Origin: Saprospiraceae bacterium
Lineage (GTDB): Bacteria > Bacteroidota > Bacteroidia > Chitinophagales > Saprospiraceae
Direction: 5' to 3'
Length of the DNA stretch: 43,472 nucleotides
NCBI GenBank assembly: GCA_013140975.1
Contig: JABFRV010000111.1
Span: 1-43,472 of the forward strand
Part shown: positions 27,594-36,004 of the stretch, piece after piece
Layout of the letters: every line of letters begins with the position of its first letter
How positions within the stretch are numbered: the stretch's first letter is position 1
The notes under the pieces: model-generated
Database searches by the model: none
What the model saw: the letters and a program-made list of their open reading frames with translations, nothing else
What the model was told of the DNA's origin: nothing
Translations under genes and position numbers: made by a program

Positions 27594-28100
27594 TTACTTT
27601 CTGTTTTTTAATAATTTATTGACCCATATCAACCAAAGAAGAACGCTAATCATCATAAAAATAATGACACCGCCATGCAAATGCAAAAATTCGAAAGCCT
27701 TTGGCCAATACAATCCTGAATAATATAATAGAGCGATTCTAAAAATATTCAATACAGATAAAATTAGCAATCCATATCCTAATGCCGGTAGTTTCTCTTT
27801 CAATGATATAAGGGGCAAGGCAAGCATTGCAACAATATATAAAGCAGTGGCCTCTAACCCATCACACCCTCCATGAATACTCACTTTAAAAGTATCTCCA
27901 ATAATATTGTCTCCTTCTACAGTTGTTTTCTCTCCAATGAATGATAACAATATAGATGAAAGTCGCGCCTGTATATTTAGCAGGCCAGGCATAAAATATC
28001 TTTCGTACAATGGAGAATAATAGAAAAGATAAAATAACAACATACCTCCTATGAAATACAGGAGAAATTTAGCCAAAGGGGATTTGAAATTATTGAACAA
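27594..28100 (-). CDS. xrtH: Exosortase (XrtH-type, short form)
   Basis: 168 residues, almost entirely membrane helices. The three exosortase/archaeosortase active-site residues are present: Cys79 in HGGCDGLEA, Arg121 in LNIFRIALLYYSG, and His140/142 in FLHLHGG. Exosortases are thought to cleave C-terminal CTERM anchors and transfer the protein during export. The short length fits the XrtH group rather than the longer EpsH-like group, and an IPTLxxWG-CTERM protein, the known partner type, is encoded at 32437-33258. The start codon appears to be TTG at 28100, overlapping the preceding gene by 11 bp, which suggests translational coupling. The family call is strong; the H subtype is inferred from partner and length. 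Confidence 0.88.
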   Translation of the reverse strand: MFNNFKSPLAKFLLYFIGGMLLFYLFYYSPLYERYFMPGLLNIQARLSSILLSFIGEKTTVEGDNIIGDTFKVSIHGGCDGLEATALYIVAMLALPLISLKEKLPALGYGLLILSVLNIFRIALLYYSGLYWPKAFEFLHLHGGVIIFMMISVLLWLIWVNKLLKNRK

Positions 28101-28725
28101 AGGGATTTTCTTTTACTTCATAATTAATTTTCTTCAACGAATCCATTACTCTGATATTTCTTGGATCTGTTTTTGATGCTTCTTTAAGAGAATCAATGAC
28201 TCTCAATAACATTTCATCTTTAGTCGGTTTAAAAAGTCTTACGGATCCTAAATTCCAACCGTCCATTAATAATATAGCTTCTTTAATCTGTAAGACATAC
28301 GTTTCATTATTCTGATAAATATATCCTTCAGCATCGAGCTTGTAATAAGGTCTGTAATTATTTACATAATTATTAAAATCAACAGTATCGAAAACCATTT
28401 TCTTAATTCCAAATTTAGCAATGGAATCTATAAGACCCTTGTACATTTGAATTGCAGAATCCCGCATTCTATCATGTTGCATATTATCAGACATTAATAT
28501 GTTCTCATACTCCTGCATTGATGGTCTTAAATCTTTATAAATTTTTAAGGTCTGTTTTAATTTGAGGGGAGATTCAATTCTATCTAAAAAATAACTTGTA
28601 TCTTGATCAAATCCTGCTTTCAATAGGCCATTACTAAAAATCGTAGGGGTCATAATTTCATTTTCCGTTTTTTTACAGGAAAAAAATGAAATCAATATTG
28701 TCAATAATAAAAATTCTCGCAACAT
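28090..28725 (-). CDS. Lipoprotein of unknown function in the exosortase operon
   Basis: 211 residues with a lipoprotein signal (LISFFSC, Cys17) and a mostly helical, charged body. I do not recognise a family. It lies 11 bp after the FG-GAP lipoprotein gene and overlaps the exosortase start by 11 bp, so it is co-transcribed with and probably coupled to it. Its conserved placement could be tested as an accessory sorting factor, but nothing in the sequence shows a function. Confidence 0.8.
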   Translation of the reverse strand: MLREFLLLTILISFFSCKKTENEIMTPTIFSNGLLKAGFDQDTSYFLDRIESPLKLKQTLKIYKDLRPSMQEYENILMSDNMQHDRMRDSAIQMYKGLIDSIAKFGIKKMVFDTVDFNNYVNNYRPYYKLDAEGYIYQNNETYVLQIKEAILLMDGWNLGSVRLFKPTKDEMLLRVIDSLKEASKTDPRNIRVMDSLKKINYEVKENPFVQ

Positions 28726-28736
28726 AATAATCTATT

Positions 28737-31700
28737 CTAATTCGCTTTCAATAATTTTAATTGCCCATCGTTAATTGCAACAAGTACACCCACTTTGTCA
28801 GATGAGCCTAATTTAATAGGTATTATATCACGGACATCCTGTGGCAAAAAGATACCGCTCTCCTTCACAGGGATAGACTTAAATTCACCTTTACCATTTC
28901 CTTTCATAAATACTCCGATAGAATTATCTGCAATAGGAGTCTCATATTCTGATGCAAACCAATTACCTGCAACTAATAAATCCGATTTTCCATCCTTATC
29001 AAAATCCTTATAAATAATTCCTTTAACCGGAGCAAATTGCACTTCAATTGGTAATTCTTTCACAGAATAATTATTTCCAGAACGAATTAATAAAACAGTA
29101 GCAAAATTATTTGCTTTTAAATTTACCATCTTCTCTTTGTTATCACCAAGTATTGAAGTTATATCTGATTCTGCAAAATCTCTGAAGGTAGGAAACTTCT
29201 CAATTAAACCTGGTAATTGTTCGGATGAGCATTGCCTTCCTCTTATGGGTACCATTTTATCTTTCAGGTGCTTGGCTAAAAACACATCATAAGTACTATT
29301 TCCGTCAAAATCATTGGCAAATACTTCGAAAGGTTTTTCTACTGTGGCGTGATACTTATAATTTAAACCAAGATTACCAACAATTAAATCATTTACACCG
29401 TCACCATTTACATCTGCTTCAGAAATTCTATTCCACCAACCTGTATGAGGAACATCAATTTTATAGCTTGTTGAGTCCTTGATATATTTTCCATCTTTTT
29501 GAACTAAAAAAGTAATAGGCATCCATTCTCCAACGATTACAATATCAGGTTTTTTATCTGCATTTAAATCTGTAATTAACGCATCTGTAACCAATCCTAA
29601 TTTATTTAAAGCCGGAGCTATTTCTGCCGATACATCCGTAAACTTTCCATTGTCATTCCTCAAAATAAAACTATTGGATGGAAAAGGATAATAATTAGGA
29701 ATTACTCTTCCACCAACAAAAATATCGCTATCACCATCAGCGTCATAATCAAATGCTTTAACACACATTCCGCTTATCCCAATTGGAGGCAAATTGCCTT
29801 TTGCAAATTTCCCACTTCCATCATTTATATATAATCTATTATTATAGTAACTGTAATTTGCAGGTTCTTCTGTACCTCCGCTAACTACATAAAGGTCCAG
29901 ATCTTTATCATTGTCTGCATCAAAAAAAATGGCTCCAACATCTTCATGAATCTTGTCTGCATCAAAAATAGTGTTCTGTGTAACAGAAAATTTTTCATTC
30001 GCACTTTGAATGTATATAGCACCTGCTTGATTTCTTGCTCCTCCCACAAAAAAATCTTCAAGGCCATCACCATTTACATCTCCTGTACAAATGGCAGGTC
30101 CGTTTCTGGATAATCTATGTGGTAATAATACCTGAATCTGAAAGTCATTATATAAATTTTCAGTATGCTTAAATACTTTATCGAACGAAGTTAATGTCGC
30201 ATCCTGAAAAAGTGTTTTAGCTATTGTATTTGGAGTTGATATTTGTACCGCATCATCATACTTAACTTCTACTACTTTATCAGCATCAACCTGAGTAAGA
30301 ATTGTTTCTTTACCATCATTCCAATTTACGACAATTTTATCTACCTTCTTTGATTTTCCAATTCCAAAATGAAGAATTGGTTCAACACTGGAAGCATATC
30401 CTCTTACAACTTTAAATTGCTCGAATTGCTCCTTGTCATTTGACTTTACAGTTACTTTAGCTCCAAGCCCAAAAACATTTTGTCCCGGTCCTTTTAATTT
30501 TACTCTTAGAGAGTTGTTGCCTTCTAAATTATTGCGTTGGATAAATGGCGGTTCATCAAGATTATTCACTACTAAATCAAGATCACCATCGTTGTCAAGA
30601 TCCGCAGTTATAGCACCTTGTGATAAACTTTCCTTATTTAGTCCCCAGGACTGAATTTTATTTGTAAACTTCAAATTTCCTTCATTCTTATAAATATAGT
30701 TGACTAATTTAACTGTTGGATAATATTTCAAAAGATTTAAATCCGCCGGTACTGGTTTACTAGCATCTTTACTTTTAATATAATCTTTAAATTGTAAATC
30801 TGCTTTTTTGATTGCATCATTATCGAATACATCCCTTTTATATCCATTTGTAATGAAGACATCTCTTAATCCATCATTATCATAATCAGATGCGAGTACA
30901 GCCCAACTCCAATCTGTACTTTTCATTCCAGTAATATCTGCTACATCTGAAAACCATCCATTGCCTCTATTAAGATTGACAACATTTTGCATGTACTGAA
31001 GATTTGTATTTCCGGAGGTAAAGAAAAGATCGAAGATTTCTCCTCTAACCATTGGTGCCATACTTACCTTATTTCTCCAATAGTCTTCTGGTAACATTTC
31101 AACTGTCATTATATCTTCAAGACAATCACCATTTAAATCAATGATATCTGTTCCCATGGAATAGAATGGAGTATGATGAGTGACCTCTTTTATACTTTCT
31201 TTAAAAAACTTTCCTTGCTGGTTGAGATAACAATAATCGTGTTCATTAAAATCATTAGCAAAGTAAATATCCTGATAGCCATCGTTATTAAGATCCGCGA
31301 CAGTTACTGCAAGTCCGTATCCAAAGCTCTGACCAAAACCCATTTCATTCGTAACATCTGTAAAGGTATTATTACCATTGTTACGAAACATTTTTGATCG
31401 TGCTACATAAGGTGCAACTTTTCGTCCTTCAACAACTTGTTCAACTTTAATTCCAAAAGCATCTGGACGATTAGAAACGATCAGATCCAAATCATGATCA
31501 TTGTCCATATCAAAAAAGTTGGCCATTAAAGAGTAAGATGTATCTGCAATTCCATACTCTTTAGCTTGTTCCTTAAATGTTCCATCTTTCTGATTTACAA
31601 ACAGCAGGTTTGCGCGCAAATCTGTTGTTTCCAGGGAAGCACCTCTACATATATAAACATCCAAATAATTGTCAGCATTTATGTCAACCATAACAACTCC

Positions 31701-32069
31701 GGTTCGCCACCCATGTGGAACTTTATTGATTCCGGCTTTATCGCTAATGTCTTCAAACTGAAAATTGCCTTTATTAAGGTATAACTTATCATCAACCATA
31801 TTACCAACAAAATAAAGGTCGGTAAGACCATCATTGTTAATATCACCAGCTGCAACTCCTCCACCATTATAGATATAGTGAAAGGTCAGGAAATTGAAAT
31901 TTTGATCTTCTGTAAGCTTATTGAGAAATGTAATACCACATTCTTCTGGATTGATAAATTCAAAACTTCCATCGGAATTCCCAGCACTTTGGTTCTTCTT
32001 ACAAGATATAAAGAAGGAAAAAAAGCAAATTATTAAAATGCCATTAAAGAGTAATTTTTTCAAATTCAT
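28737..32069 (-). CDS. CRTAC1-like FG-GAP/VCBS repeat lipoprotein with ASPIC/UnbV domain
   Basis: 1110 residues with a lipoprotein signal (FFISC, Cys23). Many FG-GAP/VCBS repeats with calcium-loop motifs such as DINNDGLTDLYF and DLDNDGDLDLVV form the N-terminal half (about 31900-30560) and resume in the C-terminal half (about 30100-28800). Between them, about 30510-30230, is an ASPIC/UnbV domain (SLRVKLKGPGQNVFGLGAKV, VNWNDGKET). Such proteins are common, multicopy, outer-membrane-associated lipoproteins in Bacteroidota, presumed to form beta-propellers for binding. It is the first gene of the operon that continues into the exosortase genes, 11 bp before the next gene. Confidence 0.92.
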   Translation of the reverse strand: MNLKKLLFNGILIICFFSFFISCKKNQSAGNSDGSFEFINPEECGITFLNKLTEDQNFNFLTFHYIYNGGGVAAGDINNDGLTDLYFVGNMVDDKLYLNKGNFQFEDISDKAGINKVPHGWRTGVVMVDINADNYLDVYICRGASLETTDLRANLLFVNQKDGTFKEQAKEYGIADTSYSLMANFFDMDNDHDLDLIVSNRPDAFGIKVEQVVEGRKVAPYVARSKMFRNNGNNTFTDVTNEMGFGQSFGYGLAVTVADLNNDGYQDIYFANDFNEHDYCYLNQQGKFFKESIKEVTHHTPFYSMGTDIIDLNGDCLEDIMTVEMLPEDYWRNKVSMAPMVRGEIFDLFFTSGNTNLQYMQNVVNLNRGNGWFSDVADITGMKSTDWSWAVLASDYDNDGLRDVFITNGYKRDVFDNDAIKKADLQFKDYIKSKDASKPVPADLNLLKYYPTVKLVNYIYKNEGNLKFTNKIQSWGLNKESLSQGAITADLDNDGDLDLVVNNLDEPPFIQRNNLEGNNSLRVKLKGPGQNVFGLGAKVTVKSNDKEQFEQFKVVRGYASSVEPILHFGIGKSKKVDKIVVNWNDGKETILTQVDADKVVEVKYDDAVQISTPNTIAKTLFQDATLTSFDKVFKHTENLYNDFQIQVLLPHRLSRNGPAICTGDVNGDGLEDFFVGGARNQAGAIYIQSANEKFSVTQNTIFDADKIHEDVGAIFFDADNDKDLDLYVVSGGTEEPANYSYYNNRLYINDGSGKFAKGNLPPIGISGMCVKAFDYDADGDSDIFVGGRVIPNYYPFPSNSFILRNDNGKFTDVSAEIAPALNKLGLVTDALITDLNADKKPDIVIVGEWMPITFLVQKDGKYIKDSTSYKIDVPHTGWWNRISEADVNGDGVNDLIVGNLGLNYKYHATVEKPFEVFANDFDGNSTYDVFLAKHLKDKMVPIRGRQCSSEQLPGLIEKFPTFRDFAESDITSILGDNKEKMVNLKANNFATVLLIRSGNNYSVKELPIEVQFAPVKGIIYKDFDKDGKSDLLVAGNWFASEYETPIADNSIGVFMKGNGKGEFKSIPVKESGIFLPQDVRDIIPIKLGSSDKVGVLVAINDGQLKLLKAN

Positions 32070-32098
32070 TGTTCAGGCCTGTCTAATTTAGAAGCACG

Positions 32099-32106
32099 CA
32101 AATTTA
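32099..32106 (-). promoter_or_regulatory. Likely -7 box of the exosortase operon
   Basis: The minus strand reads TAAATTTG, a perfect TAnnTTTG, 30 nt before the start codon of the first operon gene and downstream of the terminator of the preceding unit. No convincing -33 TTG was found, so confidence is moderate. If right, the leader is only about 25 nt. Confidence 0.45.
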
Positions 32107-32180
32107 AGAATAAAAAGTCATGAGTATGAGTTAATTACGAGGATAGAGCTACAATAAAAGGTTAAAAAAAAGTCAATAAA

Positions 32181-32215
32181 AAAAGCCGCGAAAGAATTGC
32201 TCTTCCGCGGCTTTT
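32181..32215 (-). terminator. Intrinsic terminator of the IPTL-CTERM / small membrane protein unit
   Basis: AAAAGCCGCG and CGCGGCTTTT form a GC-rich perfect 10-bp stem, with a few more pairs towards the loop. On the minus strand it is followed by a long U run. It separates the IPTL-CTERM transcript from the exosortase operon, so substrate and enzyme are probably transcribed separately. Confidence 0.85.
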
Positions 32216-32231
32216 ATATTTTTGATTTTGT

Positions 32232-32423
32232 CTATTTTTCTTTAAACATCATCAACACTTGGATCAGATAAGCCAGGATTGGTACTGCAACAATCATTCC
32301 GATAATATCAGAGGTTGTGTATTCTCTCCAAATCAGATAAATACCGATCCAACCGAGAATTGCAATTACAATCGCTATCCAAAAGGCTTTTTCGTATAAA
32401 GCCTTATCAAATGGAAATTGCAT
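32232..32423 (-). CDS. Small two-helix membrane protein of unknown function
   Basis: 63 residues: a short N-terminal segment (MQFPFDKALYEK), a hydrophobic helix at about 14-31 ending in WREYTTSD, a second helix at about 38-58, and a basic end. Only 13 bp separate it from the IPTL-CTERM gene and both precede the same terminator, so the two are co-transcribed. No family recognised. The link to the sorting substrate suggests a role in its export or anchoring, but this is only inference from position. Confidence 0.75.
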   Translation of the reverse strand: MQFPFDKALYEKAFWIAIVIAILGWIGIYLIWREYTTSDIIGMIVAVPILAYLIQVLMMFKEK

Positions 32424-32436
32424 AAGTAACTTTTAC

Positions 32437-33258
32437 TTATACAGTAGCCTTTCTTCTTGTAACGTTATAAACAGTTACGATACCAAGAGTTACAACTACA
32501 AGACCGAATAGGAATAATCCCCATTGAGTCATAGTAGGAACTGGGTTACCACCTAAAGTTAATTGAGCGTTACGGCAAATATTAACTCTTAAAGCTTGCT
32601 CTGGAGGACCAGAGTTAGCTAAGAAAGCACATGATGCTTTTGGAGTCCAATAAGGACAAGCAGCACCACCCCAACCACCAGCTGGCTGATATCTAACGTG
32701 AGCAGCAGTACCGAAACCTGCACCAGTACCATCCCACTCCCAACGATTAGTTGCATTTTGAGTTGGTTGGTTAACACCAACGCAAGAAGTCCAGTAAGTA
32801 GTTCCGAAAGCTGGACGGAAAGCTGGAGTAAACTCATAAGTAACTAATCCTCCTGCCTTATTAACAGTAGTTGAAGCAAATAGCTGAGCTCCAGGAGAAG
32901 TTCCAGTCTGAGTGAAGAATCTAACTTCCATAAAATCAGGGTTACCGAATACCTGCTGTCCAATGTAGTCAATAGAAACGATCTGCTGTCCAGAAACACC
33001 TGGAGCAGGAACATTAATATCTTGACATAATTCAACAGAAGCACCTGTTCCTACGAAATTCGCATTTCTAGTTGAAACCAACCAGTTTCCATTAGCTCCG
33101 AAACCCCAGCTAGGAAGTGCGATATCACACTGTACTGCTGCTTGTGTATTGTTCGGCGTTGAGAAACCTGAAAGGTCGGTAGCTGTTTGGGCGAAAGCTG
33201 AAGAACCCAAACAAACAAAGAGTAAGAGGTTAAGAATTTTGGATACCTTTTTCATCAT
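32437..33258 (-). CDS. Secreted protein with IPTLxxWG-CTERM sorting signal
   Basis: 273 residues with an N-terminal signal peptide (cleaved near AFAQ). The body of about 215 residues is rich in Gly, aromatic residues and Thr, with several Cys, and probably forms a beta-sandwich. The last 34 residues are a CTERM signal: VPTMTQWG, a hydrophobic helix (GLFLFGLVVVTLGIVTVYN), then RRK. VPTMTQWG fits the IPTLxxWG pattern recognised by exosortase H, encoded about 4 kb away. Codon use is strongly biased (GCT, GGT, GTT, ACT, TTC, mostly AAC), unlike its AT-rich neighbours, which suggests high expression. It is the only CTERM protein in the window. Its function apart from sorting is unknown. There is a leader of uncertain length, with a possible TACTTTCG near 33384-33391. 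Confidence 0.9.
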   Translation of the reverse strand: MMKKVSKILNLLLFVCLGSSAFAQTATDLSGFSTPNNTQAAVQCDIALPSWGFGANGNWLVSTRNANFVGTGASVELCQDINVPAPGVSGQQIVSIDYIGQQVFGNPDFMEVRFFTQTGTSPGAQLFASTTVNKAGGLVTYEFTPAFRPAFGTTYWTSCVGVNQPTQNATNRWEWDGTGAGFGTAAHVRYQPAGGWGGAACPYWTPKASCAFLANSGPPEQALRVNICRNAQLTLGGNPVPTMTQWGLFLFGLVVVTLGIVTVYNVTRRKATV

Positions 33259-33911
33259 GATTTGGTTTAATTATTTTAAATTTTTAAATTGCTTCGTAAT
33301 CTAACTATTCATGCTTTATGTAGAGAGCTTCATCTTTTCCAAAAAGCTATAAATAGACTAGACAGACTTACGTCTACAAGTGCGAAAGTAGAGCCTGTTG
33401 GAGGCTCGCTATATACTAAGTTGTAAGTATTTTTAATATATTGATTAATAAAATGTCTACATTATTCATAATCAGCAATATACAAACCCCATTTCTTGAA
33501 TTTCAATGCTATTTAAATAAAGATGTATCCGTCAGATTGATTTTTTCAGATGTGTAAAACGATGTTTTTTAGGGAAATAGACCAACCTTCCTTTAGAACT
33601 CTGAACCTCTGGCAATTTAGTTTGATCAACTTTGCTCAATACCAATTTAAAGCTTTCTTTGCTTTGTCAAGATGGATATATCAATCATAACCCTTAGATC
33701 AAAAGGGAAGTCACAATTGTATTCCAGCAAGGTTTTTTAAATCTGAAAATGCCACATGCACCTATTACTTTTAAGCAGTGAATTTTATGAACATTCATTA
33801 ATGCTTTTTCACAGGACATTATGCTTAACTAGAAATCCTTTAAAATCATTATCAGGAACAATTAAGACTCATAATCTCTCAACTTTCCTGTTTTTGTAAA
33901 CCCAATCAAAC
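33259..33911. other. 653-bp intergenic region: leader of the IPTL-CTERM gene and a possible gene relic
   Basis: The part nearest the IPTL-CTERM gene (33259-33420) holds small inverted repeats: AGACTTACGTCT (33363-33374) and GAGCCTGTTGGAGGCTC (33392-33408). These may be leader structure. At about 33536-33664 the minus strand carries an open stretch of about 43 codons that looks protein-like (SFKLVLSKVDQTKLPEVQ, then GRLVYFPKKHRFTHLKKS), but it has no start and is blocked upstream by stops in all frames, so it may be a decayed gene. No other feature seen. Confidence 0.35.
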
Positions 33912-34529
33912 TTATGATTTTTTAGAACCTTCCTTTCTTTCTCCGGTATATTTTTTTTCACCAGCAGCTATTTTAATATTCAGAGTGTTTTCTGAAGGGG
34001 GAATTGGGCAATTGAATCCGTCACTGTATGCACACCATGGATTATATGCCTTGTTGAAATCTATTTCAAGAAAGCCATCCTTAAGTGCGCTCACCGGAAT
34101 ATCCATAAATCGTCCACCCCCATATGTTGATCTGCCATTTGTCTTGTCTCTGAAAGGCAAAAAAAACGATTGTGCCTCTTCCGAATTGCGAGTACTTAAG
34201 AATATGGTTAATTGTAGTTTTTCTTCCTTCATTGAAAATTCTAAAATACCGGCTTTCAGGAATTTTTTAATTTTTCCACTTGATGTTGGTATTAGTATAG
34301 TATCCAAAGAACTAAACCCAATGAAGTGTGCTTTAACAACAAACGCTTCATTGGGTTTGAAATAATGTACCGAATTAAAATCAGTCTCTTTTAATGGAGC
34401 TCTTTTATCATTTATATGTTCTATCTTCTGTTCTATCCGATACTTATTTATTACGCTTTGGTAAGTATCCTGTGCCGGCAAAACATCAATAATAAATAGA
34501 TAAATAAAACAGCTTATTGTTAGCTTCAT
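33912..34529 (-). CDS. DUF1684 family protein, secreted
   Basis: 205 residues with a signal peptide (cleaved near PAQ). The family's signatures are present: FLPFRDKTNGRSTYGGGRF (about residues 123-141) and FNKAYNPWCAYSDGFNCPIPP (about 158-178), with two Cys. The biochemical role of DUF1684 is not established. It lies 76 bp after the thioredoxin-fold gene pair on the same strand, so it may share their transcript. Confidence 0.88.
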   Translation of the reverse strand: MKLTISCFIYLFIIDVLPAQDTYQSVINKYRIEQKIEHINDKRAPLKETDFNSVHYFKPNEAFVVKAHFIGFSSLDTILIPTSSGKIKKFLKAGILEFSMKEEKLQLTIFLSTRNSEEAQSFFLPFRDKTNGRSTYGGGRFMDIPVSALKDGFLEIDFNKAYNPWCAYSDGFNCPIPPSENTLNIKIAAGEKKYTGERKEGSKKS

Positions 34530-34605
34530 AAAAGAACTATATATTGAATAAACTGATATTCATAATCTATGGGTTAATCCTTTGGGAGAAAATCACTTCA
34601 ACTTA

Positions 34606-35190
34606 TTATTTCTTAACTTTGATGGAACAACCTATTGCTTTGGTAATTGATGGATTCGGCACTTTTCCCTGATCTACTGCGGTGATTGCGTCTTCCAGAT
34701 ATTTCACCTTTACTTCAGAGGGATTTCTAGCACTGTCATCAATAGCTCCAATATATTTTACAATAAGATTTTTATCCAATAAGAAAACATGAGGAGTCTT
34801 TGTTGCACCATATAAAGGAAATACCTTCTGACCTTCATCAAATAAATAGGGAAAATTAAATTTCATTTTCTTAGCTCTTTCCTGCATTTCGGCATAACTG
34901 TCTTCTTCTACAACTTCAGGATCGTTAGGGTTGATTGCTATAAGCTGATATCCTAAAGGACTATACTTTTTGGCCAGATCTATTATGCGCTCTTCATAAG
35001 CAACTGAAAATGGACAGTGATTGCAGGTAAATATAACGATAAATCCTTTGGCATCTTTATAATTGGAAAAGCCAATCATTTTTCCGTCAATATTCTTTAA
35101 TTGAAAGTCTGCTGCCTTGTCACCAGGATTTAAACCAACAGGTTGGTTGTTAAATAAACTGAGAAAACTGAAAATGTAAATTAAAAACAT
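34606..35190 (-). CDS. Secreted thioredoxin-fold protein (AhpC/TSA-like, CNHC motif)
   Basis: 194 residues with a short N-terminal hydrophobic signal, then a peroxiredoxin/thioredoxin-like fold: PGDKAADFQLKNIDG, Cys56-Asn-His-Cys59 (IFTCNHCPFS), INPNDPEVVEED, and cis-Pro (TPHVFLLDK). The family is common in Bacteroidota and is annotated as a thioredoxin family protein; whether it acts as a peroxidase or a disulfide reductase is not shown. It starts 4 bp after the TlpA-like gene, so the two are co-transcribed and presumably act together outside the cytoplasm. Confidence 0.88.
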   Translation of the reverse strand: MFLIYIFSFLSLFNNQPVGLNPGDKAADFQLKNIDGKMIGFSNYKDAKGFIVIFTCNHCPFSVAYEERIIDLAKKYSPLGYQLIAINPNDPEVVEEDSYAEMQERAKKMKFNFPYLFDEGQKVFPLYGATKTPHVFLLDKNLIVKYIGAIDDSARNPSEVKVKYLEDAITAVDQGKVPNPSITKAIGCSIKVKK

Positions 35191-35194
35191 AAGA

Positions 35195-35689
35195 TTATTT
35201 TTTATAAATTATTTGATAAGATTCATTAATAAAACGAATGAGTTCATCAGAACTATAAAATGATTTTTCAACAAAAACATTTTTGGGACCAAAGACAATT
35301 TGAGTAGCAGGAATAGCACCACTCCATTCGGTTGAAACTTTGGGAATCCAATCATTATAATGACTATCATTCAATAAAACGCAGGGAATGCTGATATTAT
35401 TTTTCTTAAGGAGATTTGGGATTTTAGTATTAACCATATTTGGTTCATCGAGACTTACCAGAATAAACTCTATTTCAGGATCCTTGTTATCGGTATATGC
35501 TGCTTGAAAAAATGGCAACTCCTTAATACAGGGTTTACACCAGGTAGCCCAATAATTAAGCACATACTTCTTTGATCCTGATTTTAAAAAACGGGCTTCA
35601 AATTCCGGAAAAGTATATAGCGGGATTGTTTGTGCAGAGGCAGCAGTTGCGATAAAAGCCAAAGAAATTATGAATACAGAAATTTTCAC
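35195..35689 (-). CDS. TlpA/ResA-like secreted thiol-disulfide oxidoreductase
   Basis: 164 residues with a signal peptide (cleaved near ASAQ). The active site is Cys51-Lys-Pro-Cys54 in NYWATWCKPCIKELPFF, with a later cis-Pro (GAIPATQIVF). By family knowledge it reduces or rearranges disulfides in the periplasm. The start codon is GTG, preceded by AGGA; a promoter match lies only a few bases upstream, so the mRNA could be leaderless or nearly so. It is the first gene of a three-gene unit. Confidence 0.9.
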   Translation of the reverse strand: MKISVFIISLAFIATAASAQTIPLYTFPEFEARFLKSGSKKYVLNYWATWCKPCIKELPFFQAAYTDNKDPEIEFILVSLDEPNMVNTKIPNLLKKNNISIPCVLLNDSHYNDWIPKVSTEWSGAIPATQIVFGPKNVFVEKSFYSSDELIRFINESYQIIYKK

Positions 35690-35696
35690 TTCCTAA

Positions 35697-35724
35697 CAAA
35701 TGTATTATATCGAAATTGGTTCAA
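35697..35724 (-). promoter_or_regulatory. Promoter of the thioredoxin operon
   Basis: On the minus strand TTG (35724-35722), a 17-nt spacer and TACATTTG (35704-35697) match the Bacteroidota consensus. The expected transcription start falls at or within a few bases of the GTG start codon at 35689. Confidence 0.5.
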
Positions 35725-36004
35725 TCTTCAGGCTAAAGATACTCTATACATTACCTTAAGTTCTTTATCCATAGCGTATTACTGGAAATTAAAAGTTTGT
35801 TAAATTGTTACATAAACCCGGTAACATTTCACGACTTATTGAGGCTATACACATGCAGCACGAAGATTACCTTATCGAACCTTAAATTTTGCCGATCATT
35901 TTATCATTCAATCTTAGCCAGGAGTGTTACATTTACAGTTGTTACTTATGTTTCGTTTAAATCAATACTGCAATTATTTTTTTCGATAGTTTAAAATCTT
36001 ATTC
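35725..36004. other. Divergent intergenic region with TGTTAC repeats
   Basis: Between the thioredoxin operon and the MBL-fold gene. It contains TGTTAC at 35806-35811, 35925-35930 and 35940-35945, and the inverse GTAACA at 35821-35826, so the first and last named form an inverted pair with a 9-nt spacer and the other two form a direct pair 15 bp apart. They may be operator half-sites, or chance in AT-rich DNA. No gene seen. Confidence 0.25.

Noticed and set aside
33392-33408. Hairpin GAGCCTGTTGGAGGCTC as a terminator
   Set aside because: Only 5 bp of stem, no U run on either strand and upstream of a gene; more likely leader structure or chance.
35797-35994. 65-residue plus-strand ORF in the divergent intergenic region
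   Set aside because: It has no convincing signal, domain or start context and covers the promoter region of neighbouring genes.
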